Source: an uncultured bacterium
GTDB taxonomy: Bacteria; Patescibacteriota; Minisyncoccia; Phycocordibacterales; PALSA-1337
Assembly: GCA_903905325.1 (NCBI GenBank)
Contig: CAIVGA010000012.1
Location: forward strand, 1-9,928
Reading direction: 5' to 3'
Length of the DNA: 9,928 nt
The notes under the pieces are model-generated. The model worked only from the letters and a program-made list of their open reading frames with translations, was not told where the DNA came from and searched no databases. A program made the translations under genes and the position numbers. Shown in pieces: positions 1-5,894 of this stretch. Within the stretch, counting starts at the first letter, position 1; every line of letters begins with the position of its first letter.

Positions 1-63
1 ATGCACAAGAAGGATTGTAAGAGTTGTGAAGCCTCAGCTACTCAATCAGCTCCTCAGGCATAA
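1..63 (+). CDS. C-terminal end of a reading frame, or a 20-residue peptide
   Basis: The frame opens with ATG at the first base and runs 20 codons to TAA, giving a peptide that starts MHKKDCKSCEAS and ends in an Ala/Gln/Pro-rich tail. Because the window begins here, this is most likely the 3' end of a longer gene whose start lies outside; the first Met may be internal. A CxxC pair (Cys6, Cys9) is the only recognisable feature, and it is not enough to assign a metal-binding role. A good intrinsic terminator 45 bp downstream on the same strand supports a real plus-strand transcript ending here. Function not recognised. Confidence 0.45.
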   Translation: MHKKDCKSCEASATQSAPQA

Positions 64-107
64 TTACATATTCCAAGGCAAATATTCTTTTGCGGTAAAT
101 ATGATCG

Positions 108-133
108 AAAAACACGGCTTCGGCTGTGTTTTT
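108..133 (+). terminator. Intrinsic terminator with UUCG tetraloop
   Basis: An 11-bp stem (108-118 pairing with 123-133, one G-U pair) is capped by TTCG closed by a C-G pair, the very stable cUUCGg loop. The lower stem is A-T, so the T-run at 129-134 serves both as stem and as U-tract. It closes the transcript ending at position 63. Confidence 0.85.
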
Positions 134-160
134 TGGTGCACCATTATCCGAGTTGTCTCG

Positions 161-166
161 TATAAT
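161..166 (+). promoter_or_regulatory. Candidate -10 box for the secreted-protein pair
   Basis: A perfect TATAAT at 161-166 lies just after the preceding terminator and about 65 nt before the start at 232. No convincing -35 element is present at 17 +/- 2 nt (138-143 reads gcacca), so the call rests on the -10 alone. Transcription would begin near 173 and leave an AU-rich leader of about 60 nt without a Shine-Dalgarno sequence. Confidence 0.35.
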
Positions 167-231
167 TAATACAGGCCGTATATATCGGCAGTTCTGTTAA
201 TGTATATTATTATTTCTAATTTTATAAATCT

Positions 232-540
232 ATGTCAAAAAATATAAAAGCAATATTTGCTCTTGTCGTTGTAGTAGTACTAATTATCATCGGTGTAATC
301 ATCTGGGGAGGAAAGGGATCGAGTTCAACTTCTGAATCCGTGATTCAAGCTCCGGTTTCAGATACTTCATCAAATTCTGTAACAAGTGCTGACGCTACAG
401 TTAATCCTGACGCAAGTCTCACCACATCACCAAAAGACACATCAAATGCGGCATTACAATCAGATGTAAGTTCCATCGATGCCCAAATGAGTGGTCTTAA
501 TAGTGATTTGTCTGCAACAACTTCGCAGGTCACACCATAA
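232..540 (+). CDS. Small membrane-anchored Ser/Thr-rich protein
   Basis: This 102-residue protein is not assigned to a known family. Residues 1-5 carry two lysines, and residues about 6-25 form one strongly hydrophobic segment (Val/Ile/Leu run ending IIWGG), which reads as an uncleaved membrane anchor or signal. The rest is Ser/Thr/Asp/Asn-rich and likely disordered on the outer face, with a short amphipathic helix (about residues 74-97, with a hydrophobic residue every three to four positions) that could form a coiled coil. It lies 31 bp before another exported protein whose C-terminal half is also helical and Thr/Ser/Asp-rich, so the two are probably co-transcribed and act together at the cell surface. 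No Shine-Dalgarno precedes the ATG. The partnership is inferred from position and composition only. Confidence 0.75.
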   Translation: MSKNIKAIFALVVVVVLIIIGVIIWGGKGSSSTSESVIQAPVSDTSSNSVTSADATVNPDASLTTSPKDTSNAALQSDVSSIDAQMSGLNSDLSATTSQVTP

Positions 541-571
541 TTTTATTAACCTAATCTAAAACAAATTATAT

Positions 572-1483
572 ATGAAAATAAATAAAATCTTGGCAACAAC
601 AGTATCTATTGCAACACTCTGTACCTTAGGTCTATTTGCTGTTCCGGTTTTTGCTCAGACGCAAGGTAGTGCTATTGGTAATAACGCCCCTACATCACAT
701 GCTGGTCGTTTCCGCAGCGGCACAATGGGTTCATCAACATGGAGAATGTCTTCATCTACACGCCCTATGATGGGTTCATCAACACGTGGTTTTCGTGGTG
801 GCATGATGGGTTCATCGACACTTCAACAAAGAATTGCAAACATGAATGATCGAGGTGGTCATATGTTAGATCAGCGTACTGCAAGTTTGCAGAAAATGCT
901 CTCACGTATTGGCAGCATGAAAAATCTATCAGATAGCCAGAAGGCAGCGTTGACTTCAGAGATTCAATCCGAGATTACAAATCTCAATAATTTAAAAACA
1001 AAAATTTCAACTGATACATCTACGACTACATTAAAAACAGATATTCAGTCGATTACAAAGTCAGAGCGTATATACGCCTTAGTTGAACCACAGACAAATG
1101 TCACAGCTGCAGCAGATCGTGTGAATACATTGATAACAATGCTCAATACCGTTAGTACAAAGATTCAGACTCGTTTGGCAGCGGATACTACGGCTTCAGC
1201 TAATGCAACTGTTCAATCTAGTTTAGCGGATTTATCTGCAAAGTTGGCTGATGCCAATACTCAAGCCACAGCAGCTACGACAGAAGTTGCCGGTCTCCAA
1301 CCAGACAATGGAAACCAAACGATCTTCCAGTCCAACGAAGCCGCACTCAAAGATGCCCATTCAAAAATTCAAACTGCACAAAAGGATATAGTTGCTGCAC
1401 GTAAAGATATTGACGCTATCATTAAAGTCCTGGTGGGGGACATTAGATCGCTTAATGATACTGGTACAACTACAACAAACTAA
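572..1483 (+). CDS. Exported helical protein with M-G-S-S-T repeats
   Basis: This 303-residue protein begins with a classic signal peptide: Lys-containing N-region, hydrophobic core about residues 7-24, and a probable signal peptidase I site after Ala28 (V-F-A before Q29). After it comes a Gly/Ser/Arg/Met-rich segment with four short repeats of M(G/S)SST starting at Met52, Met59, Met67 and Met79; the DNA repeats as well (ATGGGTTCATCAACA at 725 and 770, variants at 746 and 806). Residues from about 85 to 295 are predicted almost entirely helical, with heptad-like spacing and many Thr/Ser/Asp/Gln, suggesting an extended coiled-coil bundle outside the membrane. No catalytic motif is seen. It follows the membrane-anchored small protein by 31 bp and is closed by a strong terminator, so the two form a compact unit. 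A surface or adhesion-type structural role is a guess. Confidence 0.8.
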   Translation: MKINKILATTVSIATLCTLGLFAVPVFAQTQGSAIGNNAPTSHAGRFRSGTMGSSTWRMSSSTRPMMGSSTRGFRGGMMGSSTLQQRIANMNDRGGHMLDQRTASLQKMLSRIGSMKNLSDSQKAALTSEIQSEITNLNNLKTKISTDTSTTTLKTDIQSITKSERIYALVEPQTNVTAAADRVNTLITMLNTVSTKIQTRLAADTTASANATVQSSLADLSAKLADANTQATAATTEVAGLQPDNGNQTIFQSNEAALKDAHSKIQTAQKDIVAARKDIDAIIKVLVGDIRSLNDTGTTTTN

Positions 1484-1509
1484 TAATTAGTCAGATAAAG
1501 TAAAAGTAG

Positions 1510-1549
1510 AAAAGGCTGTTCATATGATATATTATATGAACGGCTTTTT
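1510..1549 (+). terminator. Strong intrinsic terminator
   Basis: A 16-bp stem (1510-1525 with 1534-1549, two G-U pairs) has an 8-nt AT-rich loop and ends in a T-run. It lies 26 bp after the stop of the exported helical protein and separates this unit from the ABC exporter. Confidence 0.9.
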
Positions 1550-1588
1550 CGTTACATAGAGTCGCTGTACACCATAAATCTGCTTGAT

Positions 1589-3415
1589 ATGTCATCCCAA
1601 TATCAAAAATATCCCAAAGTGAATATTCCTGATGTATTACGGGAGTTTTTACGTATCACAAAAAGATATAAATGGACGTTATTTATAGCCACATCTGGGA
1701 CAATCATATCTACTTTGGCTGGTCCGATCATTGTGCCAGTTTATTACAAGAATTTCTTTGATCTTTTGACTAAAAGTGCTGATACGACGAGTGGTTTGTC
1801 TGCTAGCACAATTGCTCCACAACTGATTCATTTAATCGTAATTATATTTGTCATTCACATCATCGGATGGATAGCCTTCCGCGCCTTCGTTTTTACTTGT
1901 ACATATTTACAAGTTGGCATAATGACTGAATTGCGACAGATTGCCTATGACTATACAATCGGTCACTCGTATTCTTTTTTTAGTAACTCATTCAGTGGAT
2001 CGTTGGTCCAAAGAATAAATCGATACATGCGAGCGTTCGAGCGCGTGACTGATCGTTTCTTTTATGAAATTATACCAATCCTTACTCGTGTCGTGGGTAT
2101 TTGTATTGTGCTTTGGTATACAAATCCAGTATTTACATTTGCCATTATTATTTGGATGATAGTATTTTTCGCAATATCATTCACATTTTCGCGTTTGAAA
2201 CTTCCTTATGATATTAAGGCTGCGGAAGTCGAGTCGCATGCTACGGGTGTGCTTGCTGACAGTCTTTCAAATCATACAACTATTCAGCTTTTCAATCGGC
2301 AATCACACGAATCGTCTCTGTTCGGTGGGGTCAATAAGGTTCATACGAAGGCTATGTACAAAAAGTGGAGCATATCCAATGTGATTGATGGTATCCAAGC
2401 GTTTATGAATATTGCTATTGAGTTTGTAATCTTCTATATCGCGGTGAAATATTGGGGTGCTGGGGTTATAACAGTTGGTACATTTGTTTTGATACAGATA
2501 TATATTTTTGGTTTGATGGATAGCTTCTGGGGTTGGAGTCGAATCCTCCGCGATATGTATGAATCTTTCGCTGATGCCAAAGAAATGGTTGAGATTATGA
2601 AACTTTCTCATTCGGTAAAAGATAGTGCCGGCGCAAAATCGCTGGCTGTTCCTCGTGGAGAAATAGATTTGAAGGATGTTGAATTTACTTTTGGTGAAGC
2701 AGTTGGCGTAGATAGTGTGAAGAATAATAGTGTTCTTGATCATGTTTCATTAAAAATCGCCGCAGGCGAACGAGTGGCTCTGATAGGTCCGTCTGGTGCT
2801 GGTAAGTCTACTCTTGTGCGCTTGTTGCTTCGTCTTTATGACATACAAGGTGGTTCTATAAAGATCGATAGTCAAGATATAAAGAATGTAACTCAAGGAA
2901 GTTTGCGTGAAAATATAAGTTTCGTGCCACAAGATCCAATTCTTTTCCATCGTTCACTCAAAGAAAATATAAAATACGGAAAGTTGAGCGCAACTGACGA
3001 GGAGGTTGTCGAAGCTGCAAAATTAGCGCACTGTCATGAATTTATTTCTGCTTTACCACATGGGTATGACACCTTCGTCGGTGAACGCGGTATCAAACTT
3101 TCTGGTGGTGAACGTCAGCGCGTGGCTATAGCTAGAGCTATTTTGAAGAATGCACCTATCTTGGTTTTGGATGAAGCTACTTCTAGTCTCGATTCTCATT
3201 CAGAACTTTTGATCCAAGATGCGCTGGATGTTTTGATGAAAGGAAAAACCGTCGTCGTCATTGCTCACAGACTTTCTACTATTCGTAAGATGAATCGCAT
3301 TGTCGTTCTTGATCATGGCAAAATAATCGAAGAGGGGACACATGATGAGTTGAATGCACGCGGCGGCTTGTATGCAAAGTTGTGGTCTTTGCAGTCGCAT
3401 GGGTTTATAAAGTAA
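1589..3415 (+). CDS. ABC exporter half-transporter (fused membrane and ATPase domains)
   Basis: This 608-residue protein has the MsbA/multidrug-type layout: an N-terminal six-helix membrane domain (about residues 30-325) and a C-terminal nucleotide-binding domain (about 355-600). The ATPase motifs are complete: Walker A GPSGAGKST at 400-408 (Lys406), Q-loop VPQDP with Gln448, signature LSGGERQR from Leu504, Walker B ILVLDE with catalytic Glu529, and switch His560 in IAHRLS. The A-loop position that is usually Tyr appears to be Phe368, which can still stack on adenine. It most likely works as a homodimer, using ATP to export a lipid, peptide or drug; the substrate cannot be read from sequence. 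It is alone between two terminator structures, so it is probably monocistronic. There is no Shine-Dalgarno before the ATG. Confidence 0.95.
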   Translation: MSSQYQKYPKVNIPDVLREFLRITKRYKWTLFIATSGTIISTLAGPIIVPVYYKNFFDLLTKSADTTSGLSASTIAPQLIHLIVIIFVIHIIGWIAFRAFVFTCTYLQVGIMTELRQIAYDYTIGHSYSFFSNSFSGSLVQRINRYMRAFERVTDRFFYEIIPILTRVVGICIVLWYTNPVFTFAIIIWMIVFFAISFTFSRLKLPYDIKAAEVESHATGVLADSLSNHTTIQLFNRQSHESSLFGGVNKVHTKAMYKKWSISNVIDGIQAFMNIAIEFVIFYIAVKYWGAGVITVGTFVLIQIYIFGLMDSFWGWSRILRDMYESFADAKEMVEIMKLSHSVKDSAGAKSLAVPRGEIDLKDVEFTFGEAVGVDSVKNNSVLDHVSLKIAAGERVALIGPSGAGKSTLVRLLLRLYDIQGGSIKIDSQDIKNVTQGSLRENISFVPQDPILFHRSLKENIKYGKLSATDEEVVEAAKLAHCHEFISALPHGYDTFVGERGIKLSGGERQRVAIARAILKNAPILVLDEATSSLDSHSELLIQDALDVLMKGKTVVVIAHRLSTIRKMNRIVVLDHGKIIEEGTHDELNARGGLYAKLWSLQSHGFIK

Positions 3416-3511
3416 CACAAACGTTACGCTCTAAGACCACGAAAATTTCTTGCTAGAAATTTTCTTTGCTCGTTGCAACTCGCAGAGGTCTTCTCACATA
3501 ACGTTTGTGTT
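3414..3511. repeat. Nested imperfect palindrome between convergent genes (bidirectional terminator or repeat element)
   Basis: Three nested inverted repeats share one centre: a perfect outer 13-bp stem (3414-3426 with 3499-3511, AACACAAACGTTA and its complement), a perfect 6-bp stem AAGACC/GGTCTT (3433-3438 with 3487-3492), and a perfect inner 10-bp hairpin (3441-3450 with 3455-3464, loop TGCT). The outer stem starts at the stop codon of the ABC exporter and is followed by TTTT, so it can terminate that transcript. On the minus strand it overlaps the last 19 or so codons of the Bro-N gene. At 98 bp it is far longer than the other terminators here, and could instead be a small dispersed element. 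Confidence 0.7.
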
Positions 3512-4337
3512 TTAACAGCTTATTTTTTCTGTTACGGAAGTTTTCACCAGTAATGACTGGCTTACCAGTTTTATTTTCAATTTGTTTGCGAGCACTGCCG
3601 GCAATTTCGCCACCTTCTTTGGCAACTTTTTTACTCTGGGCTAATCCTTTCGGCTCCACCTTATGTGAAATTTCTGTCGTGGCTGTTTCCGCAAGCATAT
3701 TTAATACCAATTCAAGGTTTGTCATATTGTCACGCAAGTTTTCTTTCTTTAAGTCCTTAAGTTTTTTGTATTCTCGCGTAGTCATCCCAGTCCAAGCTCT
3801 TGTGATTTCATCAGTAAGAATAGCAAATTCAAATCCCTCTTTAACTCCAGATTTTTCCCATTCATCTGTTAAATCTTTGCGGATCTCTATGCTCTTTAGT
3901 CGTAGATTCACCCATTCTGGAGAGTGTCCTTTTTGAATATAGGTTCTCAGTGCTCGTTTAATAGCAAGCTCAGGATCAGCTGTTTCCTCCAGTCTTTCAT
4001 AACCAACTCGTGCCAGCCACAACTTGAACGGCTCGGCGTTTGGTGAAGGGATGGACTGGATAAGACGAAGCAATGCTTCAGTATCAGCGGCATCAGTTAG
4101 GTAAAACTTACCATCTGCCGCTTGCATTTTCAGTTGGTTACATTTTGTAACCACCTCACTATTCTCATCTTTTAGTCTGTTTTTAAGTACTTTCCAGTAA
4201 TTTCTTGGGTCAATACTTTCAGAAAGTGCACCAACAACATCTACCACAGAAAAATACCACTTCTCCGACTTGTCGTCCCAATGTCGGCGAATTTGCTTGC
4301 CTTCGAAAATTGCTAGATGTTTCCCCTTTTGTTCCAT
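3453..4337 (-). CDS. Bro-N / DinD-like phage-antirepressor-type protein
   Basis: This 294-residue protein is recognised from its N-terminal Bro-N domain (about residues 8-115), including the WYFSVVDVVGAL segment at 27-38, an NYWKVLKNRL stretch and the IQSIPSPNAEPFKLWLARVG block. It continues into the DinD-like part (ITRAWTGMTTREYKKLKDLKKENLRDNM), and the family's closing motif GGEIAGSARKQIENKTGKP is present. Such proteins occur in phages, as antirepressors, and as solitary chromosomal genes; E. coli DinD is DNA-damage inducible. DNA binding or gene control is the likely role but is not shown here. After the conserved end the protein carries a basic tail (RNRKNKLLKHKRYVRRP onward) whose last 19 or so residues come from the nested palindrome, so the tail may be an acquired extension. 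It lies downstream of tRNA-Val on the same strand with 74 bp between, and is convergent with the ABC exporter. The ATG has only a weak purine run (GAGAGA) upstream. Confidence 0.9.
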   Translation of the reverse strand: MEQKGKHLAIFEGKQIRRHWDDKSEKWYFSVVDVVGALSESIDPRNYWKVLKNRLKDENSEVVTKCNQLKMQAADGKFYLTDAADTEALLRLIQSIPSPNAEPFKLWLARVGYERLEETADPELAIKRALRTYIQKGHSPEWVNLRLKSIEIRKDLTDEWEKSGVKEGFEFAILTDEITRAWTGMTTREYKKLKDLKKENLRDNMTNLELVLNMLAETATTEISHKVEPKGLAQSKKVAKEGGEIAGSARKQIENKTGKPVITGENFRNRKNKLLKHKRYVRRPLRVATSKENF

Positions 4338-4411
4338 GAGTTAATTCTCTCACGCGAAAAAGAATATGCAATATTGACTCTCTATAAATATCAGCTCTAA
4401 ATAAATTTCTG

Positions 4412-4484
4412 TGCGTCCTGAGGGATTCGAACCCCCGACCTTCGCTGTGTAAAAGCGCTGCTCTACCAACTGAGCTAAGGACGC
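4412..4484 (-). tRNA. tRNA-Val(UAC)
   Basis: Read on the minus strand, this 73-nt sequence folds as a class I tRNA. It has a 7-bp acceptor stem GCGTCCT/AGGACGC, a D-stem GCTC/GAGC with AGTTGGTA in the loop, an anticodon loop TTTACAC giving anticodon TAC, and a T-arm GGGGG-TTCGAAT-CCCTC with one G-U pair. The top anticodon-stem pair (27-43) is a G-A mismatch. CCA is not encoded (the following bases are CAG). It is divergent from the pseudouridine synthase and upstream of the Bro-N gene. Confidence 0.96.
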
Positions 4485-4523
4485 ATTGTAAAAGTTGTAA
4501 ATAAAATTCCAATTTTTCAAAAG

Positions 4524-4552
4524 TGGAACTTTCTCACAGATTAGCGTATATT
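4524..4552 (+). promoter_or_regulatory. Candidate promoter of the pseudouridine synthase, positioned for a leaderless transcript
   Basis: A -10 box TATATT (4547-4552) is preceded at exactly 17 bp by a weak -35 TGGAAC (4524-4529). Starting about 7 nt after the -10 would place the first transcribed base at or next to the ATG at 4559, which has no Shine-Dalgarno sequence. The region is shared with the divergent tRNA-Val gene. Confidence 0.45.
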
Positions 4553-4558
4553 CATCAT

Positions 4559-5389
4559 ATGAGCAAACATGTAATAACCAAAGCTAAGCCAAAGACGACG
4601 ACGAAGAAGGCTTCAATACCTGAAATCCCTATTCTTTATGAGGATAAAGACATCGTGGCTATCAATAAGCCAGCTGGTCTCATGGTGCATCCAGATGGTC
4701 GTGATCCTGGCCCTTTTCTCACAGATTGGGTTGCTAAGAAGTTTCCATTGACCGCGAGTAAGAAAGTTGGTGAACCAATCACTGGTTATGATGGCGTAAG
4801 TATTTTGCGACCAGGAATTGTGCACAGACTTGACCGCGAAACTTCCGGAGTTATTTTGGTTGCAAAAACTGCCAAGGGTCACGCTCACCTCAAACAGCAA
4901 TTCAAAGATCGAACGATAAAAAAGAAATATCGTGCTTTCGTTTGGGGTGAACTTGATGAAGAATTTGGAACTATCGATAGACCGATCGGGAGAAGTTCAT
5001 CAGATTTTCGTAAATGGTCGGCACAACGTGGTGCTCGCGGAATCGTCCGTGCAGCTGAAACTTATTGGACAAAACTCGGTGAAGGAATAGGTGATGTAGC
5101 TGTTTCTGAAAATGCTCCGAATGGTCGCGCATCGTTTTCATTTATCGAAGCAGAACCAAAGACTGGTCGCACTCATCAGATCCGTGTGCACTTTGTGGCG
5201 ATACAACATCCAGTAGTTGGTGACTCTCTCTATGGTCCAAAACGTCCAGAAGCTCTTGGTTTCAAACGTACAGCCCTTCACGCTTATTCTATAGATTTTG
5301 AAAACTGTGTTGGTAAAAGGGTGAAAGTAGAAGCACCTTTTCCGGCTGATTTTGTGAAAGCAGGGAAGGAGATAGGGGTGAAGTTGTAA
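4559..5389 (+). CDS. RluA/RluD-family RNA pseudouridine synthase
   Basis: This protein converts specific uridines in rRNA or tRNA to pseudouridine. It shows the family blocks in order: NKPAGLMVHPDG; the catalytic motif HRLDRETSG, with the nucleophilic aspartate at residue 92 (from the ATG at 4559); YRAFVWG; and KTGRTHQIRVHF. At 276 residues it lacks an N-terminal S4 RNA-binding domain; instead there is a short Lys/Thr-rich leader (KAKPKTTTKKAS) that may bind RNA non-specifically. A modest insert (about GIGDVAVSENAPNG) precedes the KTGRTHQIR block. An in-frame GTG at 4523 would add 12 residues, but the ATG is preferred because those residues look unconserved and a -10-like box lies in that stretch. 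It is convergent with the small unknown gene, only 8 bp apart, with no terminator seen. Which uridine it modifies cannot be decided. Confidence 0.93.
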   Translation: MSKHVITKAKPKTTTKKASIPEIPILYEDKDIVAINKPAGLMVHPDGRDPGPFLTDWVAKKFPLTASKKVGEPITGYDGVSILRPGIVHRLDRETSGVILVAKTAKGHAHLKQQFKDRTIKKKYRAFVWGELDEEFGTIDRPIGRSSSDFRKWSAQRGARGIVRAAETYWTKLGEGIGDVAVSENAPNGRASFSFIEAEPKTGRTHQIRVHFVAIQHPVVGDSLYGPKRPEALGFKRTALHAYSIDFENCVGKRVKVEAPFPADFVKAGKEIGVKL

Positions 5390-5397
5390 TTAAATAT

Positions 5398-5697
5398 TTA
5401 ACGTGAAGCCATAACCTTGAGCATGAATGGAGTGAAATAGGAGGTGAGATTTTTTCTTTGGATATTGAATATTTGGTTCGAGCGTGTAGTATCTGTAAGT
5501 ACATCAGATAACGTGTCCATTTCTACCACTCGTGTTTTCATGTCCGGTATGGTCATAATCTCCTTTAAAATCTTCTGTGCTCTTTCCAAGCAGTCTCTCA
5601 TTTGAATTTCGTCGTGATTATCTTTGGCAGAAAAAATTCTTGATACCTCAGCTCCGAGGTTGGCCATTAAAAATGTTGATGTTCTTTGGGTATTCAT
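5398..5697 (-). CDS. Conserved-looking small helical protein of unknown function
   Basis: This 99-residue protein begins MNTQRTSTFLMANLGAEVSR and is predicted all-helical, with a mixed charged/hydrophobic composition typical of a folded soluble protein (for example the ERAQKILKEIMTIPDMKTRVVEMD stretch split over two helices). There is no signal peptide, membrane segment or catalytic motif. Balanced amino-acid composition, a single frame filling the gap between two solid genes, and a -10-like TATTAT on the minus strand (complement of 5713-5718, 15 nt before the ATG) support a real gene. There is no Shine-Dalgarno. I have a faint recollection of similar short proteins in other Parcubacteria but cannot name a family. 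It is divergent from typA and convergent with the pseudouridine synthase. Confidence 0.68.
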   Translation of the reverse strand: MNTQRTSTFLMANLGAEVSRIFSAKDNHDEIQMRDCLERAQKILKEIMTIPDMKTRVVEMDTLSDVLTDTTRSNQIFNIQRKNLTSYFTPFMLKVMASR

Positions 5698-5807
5698 AAG
5701 ATTTTTGAATTGATAATAGACTTCATTTTATCTCGTACGTATTTATCTTGCACTTCCATATCTAGGTTGTCTGCTTTAGGACGAATTATATCAAGCTACT
5801 TATTTTT

Positions 5808-5836
5808 TTGCTATTTTACTTTTTTTATGCTTTAAT
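5808..5836 (+). promoter_or_regulatory. Probable promoter of typA
   Basis: A -35 TTGCTA (5808-5813, four of six consensus bases including TTG) is followed after exactly 17 bp by a -10 TTTAAT (5831-5836, five of six). Transcription would start near 5843, just before the leader hairpin, giving a leader of about 52 nt. Confidence 0.55.
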
Positions 5837-5845
5837 CAAAACCTC

Positions 5846-5877
5846 GCGCGGAAATCGCAAGATAGTCGCGCTTTTTT
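5846..5877 (+). terminator. Terminator-like hairpin in the typA leader (possible attenuator)
   Basis: A GC-rich lower stem GCGCGG/TCGCGC (5846-5851 with 5866-5871) is followed by an AA/AG internal loop that could form sheared purine pairs, then a 3-bp upper stem ATC/GAT capped by a GCAA tetraloop of the GNRA class (5857-5860). Six T residues follow directly (5872-5877), and the typA ATG is 17 nt further on. No plus-strand gene ends nearby, so it sits in the typA leader rather than closing another gene. Confidence 0.75.
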
Positions 5878-5894
5878 AAATCAAACCTATCAAT

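Noticed and set aside
3505..3936. Plus-strand 143-codon open frame
   Set aside because: It is antisense to the well-recognised Bro-N gene, has a Ser/Phe/Leu-rich composition typical of shadow frames, and contains no recognisable domain.
4219..4512. Minus-strand 97-codon frame across tRNA-Val
   Set aside because: It reads straight through the tRNA gene and into the start of the Bro-N gene in another frame; the apparent protein is translated tRNA.
4523..4558. GTG start giving 12 extra residues on the pseudouridine synthase
   Set aside because: The added residues look unconserved and the stretch contains a TATATT box 6 bp before ATG 4559, which is the better start.
5390..5401. 12-bp palindrome TTAAATATTTAA between the convergent pseudouridine synthase and small gene
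   Set aside because: All A/T with no loop or T-run, so it is too weak to be a terminator, and it is expected by chance in AT-rich sequence.
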